DNA of 64,000 bases from Pseudomonas graminis (GCF_001705435.1 NZ_MDEN01000060.1:186001-250000); one strand, 5' to 3'; numbered from the stretch's first letter, positions 1 through 8,020 are shown. Notes: generated by a model not told the origin, from the letters alone. Numbers and translations are program-made.

Positions 1-1
1 C

Positions 2-1231
2 GACCTGGCGATGTTTCCGGTTTACTACGACTTTTTGGAGTCCATCGGGAAGGAGAGATCCGATCTTGCGATGGAACTTCTCATTGACCACGAAGAGGTC
101 ATGGCTCCCTTTCTCATCGCACTGATGAGTGGCCTCTGGGCCAGTACGACGCCGAACCATCTTGAGGCAGTCGTGAAGCGTTGGATTGAAGCCGGAAAGC
201 ACCTGACCAGTATCGCCAAGTCATTGTATAAGGCGGGGGTTCCACGGCTAGAGGTGCTGACGGAGGTTGCCGGTCGCGCTGCTGCGCTCGATGACAAGAG
301 AGCCATGACCCAGGTTATGGGCGTGGCAGCGAGCCTTTATGCCGAAGGTGAGATGGGCGCCAAGTCTATCTTCATGCACACCCTGCGAGAGCTTGTTAAG
401 CGCGATGACGCCAGTTGGGCTAGCGAAATCTGGTTCAGCCGGGACTTCAAAGCGCTGCTTAGCACAATGGAGCAGAGTGAACGCGCTGAGGTGCTAGCCT
501 CTTTGACCGCGCTGCCAGAGCTGGACTATCAGGCTGAGGACATACTCTACGAAATTGGGAAGCACGATCTCCAAGCCCTTATCGACTTTTTGATTGGCCG
601 CCTGAAACACGCTCGAATGCTAGCCAAGCGAAAGCGTGAGACCAATGACAGCAGTCAAGATAGGTTTGAAGCCATTCCCTTCCAGCTCACCAAGCTGGAC
701 GAGCTGCTTGCGCAGGCGCCAGCGGCACTTCTGACGGCTATTCGAGTCGACTTCGACTTGGAAGATCGTTACATGTTCAGCTACCGCGGAGCGCGAACTG
801 TCAAATCGGTATTCCCGGAGTTTACGACCACGCTGGAAGAGCCGATTCTGAAGTACGTCAAGACGAGTAATGATGACGACATTGAGTTTGTCATTGGAAT
901 CCTGCGCGTCTATGAAGGCTCGCCCGCAATCTTGGATGTTTGCAAGGAGATCATCAAAGCAGTGCCTGAACACTCTAGGACTTGGAATGAAATTGCTGCC
1001 GCGATCGAGTCCACGGGCGTCGTTAGCGGCGAGTACGGCATGGTCGAAGCATATAACAGCAAACTGCAGCAGGTGTCTTGCTGGATGAGCGACGAGAACG
1101 AGCAAGTCCGGAGTTTTTCCAGGTGGCTTACAGAAGGCCTCCAGAGTCTGATTGAAAAGGAAAGTCAGCGCGCAGATCGAAGCTTAGAGCTTCGCAAATA
1201 CCAATACGGCAGCGACCCAAAAGAGGACTGA
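2..1231 (+). CDS. Unrecognised protein, C-terminal part (partial)
   Basis: The frame is already open at the first bases of the window (three codons precede the first ATG at 11), so this is probably the C-terminal part of a longer protein that starts outside. The 406 visible residues are leucine- and alanine-rich, predicted largely helical, with no signal peptide or membrane segment, as in HEAT/TPR-like repeat regions of large defence ATPases. I recognise no catalytic motif. It ends 197 bases before hamA on the same strand and shares its lower GC content, so it may be another accessory defence gene. Function unknown. Confidence 0.6.
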   Translation, partial: DLAMFPVYYDFLESIGKERSDLAMELLIDHEEVMAPFLIALMSGLWASTTPNHLEAVVKRWIEAGKHLTSIAKSLYKAGVPRLEVLTEVAGRAAALDDKRAMTQVMGVAASLYAEGEMGAKSIFMHTLRELVKRDDASWASEIWFSRDFKALLSTMEQSERAEVLASLTALPELDYQAEDILYEIGKHDLQALIDFLIGRLKHARMLAKRKRETNDSSQDRFEAIPFQLTKLDELLAQAPAALLTAIRVDFDLEDRYMFSYRGARTVKSVFPEFTTTLEEPILKYVKTSNDDDIEFVIGILRVYEGSPAILDVCKEIIKAVPEHSRTWNEIAAAIESTGVVSGEYGMVEAYNSKLQQVSCWMSDENEQVRSFSRWLTEGLQSLIEKESQRADRSLELRKYQYGSDPKED

Positions 1232-1428
1232 GAGTGGCTCAAGGCAGCTGAAAAACCTGCCGATCTAGTGATAAGGCAGTGAATGTGCCAGAGGCGGCGA
1301 CTCGAATGATCTCAAACTGGTTTTAAGTGTTTGTGCGCTAGCGAGTCCGTGGACTAAGGAAGCGCGGGCGGTTACATTTGCTGCTAATACCCGTCTGAAG
1401 GCAGCCGGGTAGCTGCCATGGAGGCCAC

Positions 1429-2379
1429 TTGTCAACCATCACTCCGATCGATCTCGAATCTGCTCTTACAGGAGATCCAGAAGCGCTTGAGGTTCACCTT
1501 GAGCTCGTAGAACGTGACGTGCTCATTGACGGACATTTAGTCAAGATTCACTGCCACTGCCTTTCGGTGGATGGTAACGGCCGTGTTCAACCACGTCGGT
1601 TAGCAGAGTTCATGCGGAACGCCGTTGCTGATTATGCGATCCCGCGCTCGAAGCTCGCTGAGGCGAAAGCGCGAGACCTTAGGTTCAACAGCACCGAGGC
1701 AGTCACCGAGCTCGTTGAGCGGGCCAAGCGCTCGTTTACTGATTTGACGAACACCGGCGAAGGTGGAGAGATGCTGCTGTTTCTGCTGGCGGAGCGTTTC
1801 CTCAAGCTGCCACAGATTCTCTGCAAGATGGATCTCAAGACGGATAATCGTATGCACTATCACGGCGCGGATGGAGTGTATGCGGGTGTGACACCAGAAG
1901 GTATCTTGAAACTCTACTGGGGCGAATCGAAAGTTTATGGGGATGCGAGTTCTGCGATTCGCGACTGTTTCAATTCCCTCGCCCCCTTCCTGATCGAGGC
2001 CGAACACGAAGAGGCGGAACGGGAAAGTGATCTGATACTCCTGAGTGACAAGGCTGACCTAAGTAATCCAGCACTCACCGATGCGCTCAAAAAGTATTTT
2101 GATAAGTCGTCGGTTATGTCTAAACGGGTCCAGTATTGCGGTGTCGCCCTTGTGGGCTTCGACGTACCGTTCTATCCCAAAGGAGATGCGAAAGGGGTTG
2201 CGGAAGAGATCGTTAAGGCATCCCGCGCGGAACTGACTAATTGGAGTAAAAGCATCGGGAATCGGCTTAAGCTTGAGAAGCTTGAGCAGATGGAAATTGA
2301 GGTGCTCTGCGTACCTCTGCCGTCGGCCGAAGGTTTCCGCGCCGCATTCCTCAAGGCGATGGGGATTAAGGACGAATGA
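1429..2379 (+). CDS. hamA: Hachiman defence nuclease HamA (DUF1837)
   Basis: A 316-residue DUF1837 protein, the nuclease subunit of the Hachiman anti-phage system. The pattern expected of the HamA nuclease fold is visible: GEGGEM at residues 110-115 (Glu114), Asp148 in HGADGVY and Glu166/Lys168 in GESK. In known systems HamA sits on the helicase HamB and is released to degrade DNA when HamB senses damaged or phage DNA. The start is TTG, chosen because a strong GGAGG lies just upstream at 1420-1424. The stop overlaps the hamB start (ATGA at 2376-2379). The gene looks intact, but its partner is truncated, so normal control of the nuclease is doubtful. Confidence 0.88.
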   Translation: MSTITPIDLESALTGDPEALEVHLELVERDVLIDGHLVKIHCHCLSVDGNGRVQPRRLAEFMRNAVADYAIPRSKLAEAKARDLRFNSTEAVTELVERAKRSFTDLTNTGEGGEMLLFLLAERFLKLPQILCKMDLKTDNRMHYHGADGVYAGVTPEGILKLYWGESKVYGDASSAIRDCFNSLAPFLIEAEHEEAERESDLILLSDKADLSNPALTDALKKYFDKSSVMSKRVQYCGVALVGFDVPFYPKGDAKGVAEEIVKASRAELTNWSKSIGNRLKLEKLEQMEIEVLCVPLPSAEGFRAAFLKAMGIKDE

Positions 2380-2972
2380 GCCTCGCCAACCTCCAATCGT
2401 GGCTTCTCCAAGAAGGTATTCGGGAAGATCTCGATGCGGTCACTCGATTCACCGTGCGCAACGAACTCGATAATTTGGCGTTCGACCTTTCCACATCGAC
2501 AGCTTCGGTTATTGATTGGCCCAGGTTGTTACTCGCTGGTAGCATTTTGGCGCGATCCGATCAAAGGGGCGATCAAGAAGCAGCGCTCCGAATTGCAACT
2601 GCTGCAATTTCATTGACGGACGATCAGGGACTCAAAGACGCAGGTGCGGTACTTTTGGGCAAGCTCTCAAACTTCCGGGCTATGGCATTAGCCACTGATC
2701 GGGGCTTGGTGGAATCCGGCCTTGAAGGACGGTTGGGTGTTGCTTTGCGCCTCGAAGCTCAGCGTCGTGAAATGGACCGTTCCATCCTTGTGCAATCTAG
2801 CGGCGCCTGGCTACAAGTAAATGACTTTCAGCAACGCTTTTGGATCAATGCGGCCGGTGACCGCTGGCTTTCAGCATCAGCACCTACTGCCTCTGGCAAG
2901 ACGTTTCTTGTACTTCAGTGGCTGATCGACCAAGTGATTACGGGCGAGACTCGGGTACCGTCACCCCCGTAG
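2376..2972 (+). pseudogene. hamB: Truncated Hachiman helicase HamB (N-terminal fragment)
   Basis: This is the start of a superfamily 2 helicase, translationally coupled to hamA. It has a Q-motif-like FQQRFW near residue 151 and a Walker A motif APTASGKT at residues 169-176, followed by LVLQWLIDQVITGETR. HamB proteins normally run to many hundreds of residues with further helicase motifs. Here the frame stops after 198 residues, with no Walker B/DExH motif, arginine finger or C-terminal half. The last codons (VPSPP) appear to be read-through into the 3' end of a converging gene. The fragment cannot work as a helicase. The break lies next to an integrase module. Confidence 0.85.
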
Positions 2973-3231
2973 ACTCAAGCGCTTGCAAAGCCGTAAGCAA
3001 CTCTGCGGCGCTTGATCCTAGGTGACTGACTAACGAAACAATCAATACGTCTCCCTCTCTCGCAAACCTGAGTAGCTCAACAAAGCCAGGTCGCTCAAGT
3101 GCCGCAACAGATGCCATCGATGTCATGTCTGCAAACCATTGGACAGCATGATGAGAGTCCCCGATAACCTCAAATTGAGGCATGGCTTCTTCGCCGTCCG
3201 TACCAACAAAGAAATAGGCAAGCGTCTTCAT
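2938..3231 (-). pseudogene. Degenerate serine-recombinase N-terminal fragment
   Basis: A 97-residue product resembling the N-terminal catalytic domain of resolvase/invertase-type serine recombinases: a first strand MKTLAYFFVG, then ERPGFVELLRFAREGDVLIVSLVSHLG (split here: ERPGFVELL, AREGDVLIVS, HLGSSAAELLTAL), and LESTGVTV. The usual GYxRVSTxxQ segment with the catalytic serine reads YFFVGTDGEE, so the nucleophile is gone. The frame ends where family members continue into the FRSL segment and DNA-binding domain. Its ATG overlaps the TGA of the AlpA gene upstream (ATGA), indicating coupling. It converges on hamB, and both genes end in the same few bases. Some Pseudomonas elements carry similar short proteins, so a retained non-catalytic role is possible. 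Confidence 0.55.
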
Positions 3232-3473
3232 AGCACCCCTCCTATTGCCTGAACACTGCACGAGGAAGCGCCAGCAATGCGATCCTCGACCCACCTCTCG
3301 ACTGCGAGGGAGTCCCAGCCCACAGCCCTTGGGCCCAGCTGAATTGATCTTGGGAAACGGGCTTGATTCATGAGGTTGTATATGTGAGCCCGCTTGAATC
3401 CAGTGCGGAACTCCACGTCTGGGAGTCGCAAAATACGGCGGCTCGGTGATGACTCGTTTGTAGAGATACTCAT
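3228..3473 (-). CDS. AlpA-family regulator (excisionase-like)
   Basis: An 81-residue DNA-binding protein of the AlpA/phage regulatory family. The MerR-like winged helix is recognisable in ILRLPDVEFRTGFKRAHIYN followed by LGPRAVGWDSLAVERWVEDR. AlpA proteins activate integrase or excision functions of P4-like integrative elements. The start at 3473 is supported by AAGGAG six bases upstream; the longer frame further up has no such site. It lies in the same orientation as the integrase, with one gene between them, and is coupled to the recombinase fragment downstream. Confidence 0.85.
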   Translation of the reverse strand: MSISTNESSPSRRILRLPDVEFRTGFKRAHIYNLMNQARFPRSIQLGPRAVGWDSLAVERWVEDRIAGASSCSVQAIGGVL

Positions 3474-3565
3474 TGCTTGCTCCTTGGCGCTAATTGGCCG
3501 TGTTTGGAAGCTGCAATGTAGTGAGAGGACCGGGCTCCAAGATCCAATTGAGGTAAGGCAAAACC

Positions 3566-4213
3566 TCATTTGGTAGGATCAGGCACGATGGAAATAGCTG
3601 CCATGTCGAAAAACTTCTTAATAGTCCCCTTTGAAGGTAGCGCAACCCTTGCTAGTGGCGCTGCTGTACTCAGCACTTCGTAAGCAGCATAAGGCTTTCC
3701 GACATTCAAACCTGCAAGGTGTGCCAGTACCGCGATTATGGCGCTAACGCTCGCCTTTTCTTTGGTGTTCAGATCGTAAGTCTCAGGGATCACACCATTT
3801 ATGATTTCCGCCAGCGCAGCGATATCGGATGGTCTGAATGCCAGATCACCACTTTTCACATCTACGAGCGCGTGCCATACCCGAGTCACCTCCTCAAAGC
3901 TGTCATCGTCTCGAAAAACAGGGCCGGCTAGCGTGAGAGAAACCGGGACACCGGCCTGAGCTAATCGGACAGGTTGGATGTCGAGGATTTTTTGGACGCC
4001 GGCCTCCCAAACGGATTCAGGTTCATCGCCAGGCTCCCCGGAAACCTGTGTTAACCCTTGCGCTCCTATGAGCCTACTGTATGCAGTGCAGTGTCCTTGC
4101 TCACACTGACTTAGTAGGTCCTCTTCTGTCATGGGGAGCTTTGTCATTGCCCTGAGGTTTTCCAGAGCTTGGGTTACGGTGAGAAATGATAGATGTGCGT
4201 GATCTGGGCGCAT
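3566..4213 (-). CDS. Unknown protein of the integrative element
   Basis: A 215-residue soluble protein without signal peptide or transmembrane segment. I recognise no family. It starts at ATG 4213 with a GAGAG-type ribosome binding site; an upstream TTG at 4228 is less likely. It lies 40 bases downstream of the integrase gene and upstream of alpA, all on the minus strand, so it probably belongs to the same mobile module. The C-terminal half is helix-rich and alanine-rich. No function is assigned. Confidence 0.65.
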   Translation of the reverse strand: MRPDHAHLSFLTVTQALENLRAMTKLPMTEEDLLSQCEQGHCTAYSRLIGAQGLTQVSGEPGDEPESVWEAGVQKILDIQPVRLAQAGVPVSLTLAGPVFRDDDSFEEVTRVWHALVDVKSGDLAFRPSDIAALAEIINGVIPETYDLNTKEKASVSAIIAVLAHLAGLNVGKPYAAYEVLSTAAPLARVALPSKGTIKKFFDMAAISIVPDPTK

Positions 4214-4253
4214 GGCGTCTCTCGTCAATTAAGTTGGGGATTGGAGGATCGCT

Positions 4254-5489
4254 TCAATTAGCAAAGGCTTGATGTTCGGCAGTCGGCATCGTTGAGGCGT
4301 AATTAGCCCAGTCCTGCATGAGACCACGCCGCTTTTCAAGAAAGTCAGTCCGAGAGTATGCCCCCTCGGTTTGATTGCGCTCGTCATGCGCCAGCGCCAT
4401 CTCACAGACCTCCCGAGAATGACCCGTGTTTTCCGCAGCCCAATCCCGGAATGTTGATCGAAACCCATGACGGGTAATGTCAGCGTGCTTCATTCGATGC
4501 AAAAGTGTACGCACAGCATTGGCATGCATGACACCGCTCTTGCCTCTCCCAGGAAAAAGGAATGAGCTGCCCTCAATTCGCGGGATTTTGGCGAGCATCT
4601 TCATGACCTGCTCGGAGAGTGGGATTGCAAATGCCTTCCGCGCCTTCATGCGTTCAGCCGACAGCAACCAGATCTTAGAATCAAAATCGAACTCCTCCCA
4701 ACATGCAAACCGGATCATGTGAGCCCGCGCACCAGTCAATATCATTAGCTGAGCAGCAAACGATGGGAGGGTGTCATCCTTCCGGAGATTCGCCATCAAC
4801 GCGGGCAGCTCCGACCACTTCATAGCGGCAAAATGCTGGCGCTGCCGGGCCGTTTTCTTCGCATCTCTGGAGAGGAGATGCTCCAAGTTCCCCCGCCAAC
4901 GCGCTGGATTCTCCCCCGCTCGCAAGCCGCGCGCTTTTGCAGCATCGAGCACCTGCTCGATTTGCCCCCGAACCTCGTCCCCCGTGCGAGTTTTTTCACC
5001 CCATATAGGATTCAAAATCTTTTGCAGATGGCCCACCTCGACCGCCTCAGCAGGAAGGTCACCGATCAATGGAAACGCATATTTCTCCATTTTTCGTACC
5101 CACCCCTTTCGCCACTTCTCTGAGTGATTTCCGCTATGCGCTTGGTGGTAATCAAGAGCAAGGCTTTTGAACGAATGACGCTTGGCCTCAGCAGCCCGCG
5201 CTACAGCTCTGATAGTTTCGCGTGCGACCTCTCGCTCCGATAGCGGGTCTGCGCCTGTATTCAATACTCGGCGTGCCTCAAGAGCATTTGCACGAGCATC
5301 AGGCAGGCCGATGTCTGGATAAGACCCCAGCCCCATATCACGGGACTTGCCGTTCCACTTGTAGCGAAAGATCCAGCTTCCCTTGCCATCAACGTTGTAC
5401 TTGAAATACAGGTTTCCTCCGTCACCGGCGTAGCCTCGTTTACCGGATTTCAACAACCCGGCGATTCCCTTGACTGTCAGCTTAACCAT
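4254..5489 (-). CDS. int: P4-type tyrosine integrase
   Basis: A 411-residue site-specific recombinase of the P4/CP4-57 type: N-terminal arm-binding DUF4102 domain (residues 1-85, including NLYFKYNVDGKGSWIFRYKW), SAM-like core-binding domain (about 105-195) and C-terminal catalytic domain. All catalytic residues are present: Arg255 in TGAR, Lys284, His341 and Arg344 in HGFR, His368 and Tyr378. The enzyme is likely active. Its reading direction puts the element body on its left, where alpA and hamA/hamB lie, and an attachment site would be expected in the 5490-5808 gap. Such integrases often use tRNA 3' ends, but no tRNA is visible there. Confidence 0.93.
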   Translation of the reverse strand: MVKLTVKGIAGLLKSGKRGYAGDGGNLYFKYNVDGKGSWIFRYKWNGKSRDMGLGSYPDIGLPDARANALEARRVLNTGADPLSEREVARETIRAVARAAEAKRHSFKSLALDYHQAHSGNHSEKWRKGWVRKMEKYAFPLIGDLPAEAVEVGHLQKILNPIWGEKTRTGDEVRGQIEQVLDAAKARGLRAGENPARWRGNLEHLLSRDAKKTARQRQHFAAMKWSELPALMANLRKDDTLPSFAAQLMILTGARAHMIRFACWEEFDFDSKIWLLSAERMKARKAFAIPLSEQVMKMLAKIPRIEGSSFLFPGRGKSGVMHANAVRTLLHRMKHADITRHGFRSTFRDWAAENTGHSREVCEMALAHDERNQTEGAYSRTDFLEKRRGLMQDWANYASTMPTAEHQAFAN

Positions 5490-5808
5490 ATATCCACCAG
5501 AGGCTCAGCCCATACTCGGGCCCATACCAAGAACGGTAGATGATGTTGGCGGGCACTGGCAAGCAATAGACGTAAATAAGCACCAAAGCCTCTATTTACA
5601 GGCATGTTATGCGGCGCCTCCAGATGATTGCAGACTTTGATGGACGCTAGAAAAGCCGCCCACAAGCCGGCTTTTTAACTTCCCATGAATACGTCGAACC
5701 GCTAATCCACGCGGCGCCTCCGCGCGCGCGTCAATCGGCAATCAATGGAATGAGCGCTTTGATCAACGAAGCAGACAACCGCCTCCGCTTTACTACAGGA
5801 AGTTCATC
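5490..5808. other. Intergenic gap between integrase and Thoeris operon
   Basis: No convincing gene. It contains an inverted repeat GTAAATA (5572-5578) / TATTTAC (5593-5599), an 11-base direct repeat GCGGCGCCTCC (5611-5621 and 5711-5721), a terminator-like hairpin at 5651-5676, and a CG-rich run around 5717-5731. The integrase promoter, arm sites and one end of the element are expected here, but no tRNA end was found. A ThsB ribosome binding site (ACAGGAAG) ends the gap. Confidence 0.5.
5651..5676. terminator. Terminator-like hairpin upstream of Thoeris
   Basis: AAAAGCCG at 5651-5658 pairs with CGGCTTTT at 5668-5675, followed by another T. The A/T-flanked GC stem could work on either strand. 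It may insulate the Thoeris operon from the left, or be the remaining terminator of a gene that once stood at the integration point. Confidence 0.55.
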
Positions 5809-6318
5809 ATGAGTTATCGCAACAAGACTTACATCGCCTTCGCCAGTGAAGACATCAAGCATTACTGGCTGATGAAAGCCTGGAAACAGAACGAGAGAAT
5901 CGACTTCGACTTTTTCAATGCCCATGACTTGTTCGAAGCACGGGACAGCAGTTCGCCCGAGACCATCAAACGCCGACTGCGCGAGCGCCTCAACAACACC
6001 AAACAAGTCATCTTTCTGGGCAGCGAAGATGGCCGTCGCAAAGGCGGCGACGGGGATTCTTTTCTTGCTTATGAAATCGAGGTGGTTCTCGAACTCGATC
6101 TTCCTATTGTCATCGCCAATCTCTGCCAGAGCAGAAACATCGTCATGGATAACATTCCCCAGCCGCTGATCGATCAAAAACACTTCAACGTTTCGGTGTC
6201 TTTCCAGCCCAAAATCATTCAGTACGCGCTGGACAACTACGTCGAAGGCTACGCGAAGAGCGAGATGCAGGGTCCCCATCGGTATGTCGGGAGAATCTAC
6301 AACGAGCTGGGCATGTGA
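5809..6318 (+). CDS. thsB: Thoeris TIR-like signal-producing protein ThsB
   Basis: A 169-residue TIR-like protein of the ThsB family (PF08937). The first strand and alpha region KTYIAFASEDIKHYW, the FDFFNAHD segment and SFLAYEIEVVLELDLPIVIA are typical; Glu89 in YEIE is the likely catalytic glutamate. On infection ThsB proteins convert NAD into a nucleotide signal; type II systems paired with a membrane-macro ThsA are reported to make histidine-ADP-ribose. The start has the site ACAGGAAG. The stop TGA overlaps the thsA ATG by one base. ThsB first, ThsA second, then a HIT gene: one tightly packed operon. Confidence 0.88.
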   Translation: MSYRNKTYIAFASEDIKHYWLMKAWKQNERIDFDFFNAHDLFEARDSSSPETIKRRLRERLNNTKQVIFLGSEDGRRKGGDGDSFLAYEIEVVLELDLPIVIANLCQSRNIVMDNIPQPLIDQKHFNVSVSFQPKIIQYALDNYVEGYAKSEMQGPHRYVGRIYNELGM

Positions 6319-7169
6319 TGGCCATTCTTCAGGATATGCGGACGTGGCGCTTCTGGCGCCACTTTCTGGTGGCGTTGTTCGCCTGCGTCGGCGGACTGTC
6401 GACGATCATGCAGACCTTCAACGTCATTTACCCCGGTAGCCACGCAATGGAAGGCTTCGGCATCCTGATAGCGATCATCGTGGCGTCTGTTTCCGTTGCG
6501 CTTTTCAAAGCATGGCCGCGCCCGATTGCCGAGGAATACAACGCGCCGAAAACGCGGATCACCATCGTGCCCGGCGACCTTCTTAAGGAAGACGGCCATC
6601 TGGTGATCGGCACCAATGACACCTTCGACACGGAAACGCCGAACATCATTGCCACCTCCAGTCTGCAGGGCCAGGCATTGCAGGTGCTCTACGGCGGCGA
6701 CCTGAAAGAACTTGATCGTCATCTGGACGACGCCCTGGTCAACACGCCCTGCGTCGGCACACTCAACAAGCCAGGGAAGCACGTGCAATACGGCGTCGGC
6801 ACCATCGCCACGCTCAAGCACGCGCACCGGCTGATCTTCTTCCTGGCCTACTGCGAAATGGACGCCCAGAACGTCGCGCGCTCCACGCCAGACAAAGTGT
6901 GGAAAGGCTTGCTCGCGCTGTGGGCCGAAGTGTCCCGACGCGGCAACGGCGGGACGATCTCTATCCCGGTGATCGGCGGCGGACAGGCGCGACTGTCCAG
7001 CGTGCTGCCCGCCCAGGACGCCATCCGCTTCACCCTGCTGTCATTCATGTTCGCCTCCCGCAACTCGAAGGTCTGCGACGAACTGCGCATCGTCGTGCGC
7101 CCCGACGACTATCGAAAACTTGATCGTCTGGAGCTGCAGTCCTTCCTCTCGTCATTGAGGTCATCATGA
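6318..7169 (+). CDS. thsA: Type II Thoeris effector ThsA (two TM helices plus macro domain)
   Basis: A 283-residue effector. Two hydrophobic helices (about residues 10-30 and 45-65) precede a macro-like domain of the DUF6430/ThsA type: TRITIVPGDLLKEDGHLVIG, a glycine-rich HVQYGVGTIATL and ISIPVIGGGQARL. In type II Thoeris this membrane protein binds the ThsB-made signal through its macro domain and kills the infected cell, presumably by membrane damage. ATG 6318 is chosen because it overlaps the thsB stop as TGATG; a GTG three bases earlier is possible. The stop overlaps the next start (ATGA at 7166-7169). Confidence 0.87.
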   Translation: MAILQDMRTWRFWRHFLVALFACVGGLSTIMQTFNVIYPGSHAMEGFGILIAIIVASVSVALFKAWPRPIAEEYNAPKTRITIVPGDLLKEDGHLVIGTNDTFDTETPNIIATSSLQGQALQVLYGGDLKELDRHLDDALVNTPCVGTLNKPGKHVQYGVGTIATLKHAHRLIFFLAYCEMDAQNVARSTPDKVWKGLLALWAEVSRRGNGGTISIPVIGGGQARLSSVLPAQDAIRFTLLSFMFASRNSKVCDELRIVVRPDDYRKLDRLELQSFLSSLRSS

Positions 7170-7606
7170 GCGCGAACACCAGCCTGGACATGCCGGACAA
7201 CTCCGACTGTGCGTTCTGCGCGTACCTGAAAGGCAAACGGCCCTACACCATCCTCTCCTGCACAACGCACACCGCGACTTTCGTGACCCGCGAACAACGG
7301 GGTCATCCGCACGTGCTGGTGCTGCCCCAACGCCACGTGCCTTCGTTGCTGGAAATGACCGACGAGGAAGTGGCGGCGGTGGCGGTTGAAGTGCGCAATG
7401 CGGCGAGGCTGATTGAAAAGGCGTATGGGAAAGCCGGGATTGCGGTCTGGCAGAACAACGGCGTGCCGGCGGGACAGGCGATCGGGCATGTGCACTTTCA
7501 TGTGGCGGGGACGCTGGAGGGCGGGGGGACGGAGTTTGGGGAGGTGCAGGAGATCTCGGTGATGGAGACGGATGAGATTGCGCGGCGGTTGCTGGAGGCG
7601 AGATAG
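7166..7606 (+). CDS. HIT-family nucleotide hydrolase, third gene of the Thoeris operon
   Basis: A 146-residue HIT (histidine triad) protein. Zinc-type cysteines lie at 15 and 18 (CAFC), the substrate loop at GHPHVLVLP (47-55), and the triad HVHFHV at 108-113, with His110 as likely nucleophile. HIT enzymes cleave phosphoramidates and dinucleotide polyphosphates such as AMP-NH2 or ApppA. The start overlaps the thsA stop (ATGA), so it is made together with ThsA and ThsB. Inference: it may remove or trim the ADP-ribose-type Thoeris signal and so set the alarm threshold. A housekeeping HIT gene caught next to the operon is the alternative. The last 100 bases are extremely G-rich. Confidence 0.9.
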   Translation: MSANTSLDMPDNSDCAFCAYLKGKRPYTILSCTTHTATFVTREQRGHPHVLVLPQRHVPSLLEMTDEEVAAVAVEVRNAARLIEKAYGKAGIAVWQNNGVPAGQAIGHVHFHVAGTLEGGGTEFGEVQEISVMETDEIARRLLEAR

Positions 7607-7765
7607 GCCATCGCCGCAGCGTCGGCCACTTTCATTGCCGCGCACTTTTGAACACGCCCCAGAACAGCGATTTTGCGTTCCACGCGTCGTGGATCAAACC
7701 AAGGAAAATGAAGGGCTATGGATCTTTCAGTGTTGCGTGGGCCCGGTTCGGATCTGTTGGCCTGT

Positions 7766-7788
7766 TTGGGCAGCAGCCTGCTGCCCAA
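7766..7788. repeat. Palindrome, 11-base arms
   Basis: TTGGGCAGCAG (7766-7776) is followed by one base and its exact reverse complement CTGCTGCCCAA (7778-7788). It lies 160 bases after the HIT stop. It is not followed by a T run, so it is a poor intrinsic terminator; an operator or RNA-stabilising hairpin is possible. Confidence 0.7.
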
Positions 7789-7993
7789 TTGTCTTGGGCT
7801 TACTTAGAAACCCCGCGCAGGGGCGTCAACGGCTCCATGCTAGGGGAGTGCGAACTCGAAAACCATGAAGCAGTCTCACAGCCACCTTCTCACCTCTCAT
7901 TCGGTGGAGTACACGTGCTGTTTGCGCGAGAAAAATCGGTTATCTCGCGCCACCTGAAAAGCATCTTTGACAGCAGCGAGTTGCAACGTCAGG

Positions 7994-8020
7994 CAGTTGT
8001 TGCAAAAAAGGCAACAACTG
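7994..8020. repeat. Hairpin with A-rich loop
   Basis: CAGTTGTTGC (7994-8003) and GCAACAACTG (8011-8020) are perfect reverse complements with loop AAAAAAG. It lies 130 bases beyond the stop of the converging paralogue at 8154. No T tract follows. Role unknown. Confidence 0.7.

Noticed and set aside
5490-5808. tRNA or tmRNA end as integrase target
   Set aside because: No cloverleaf, T-loop sequence or CCA end could be found on either strand.
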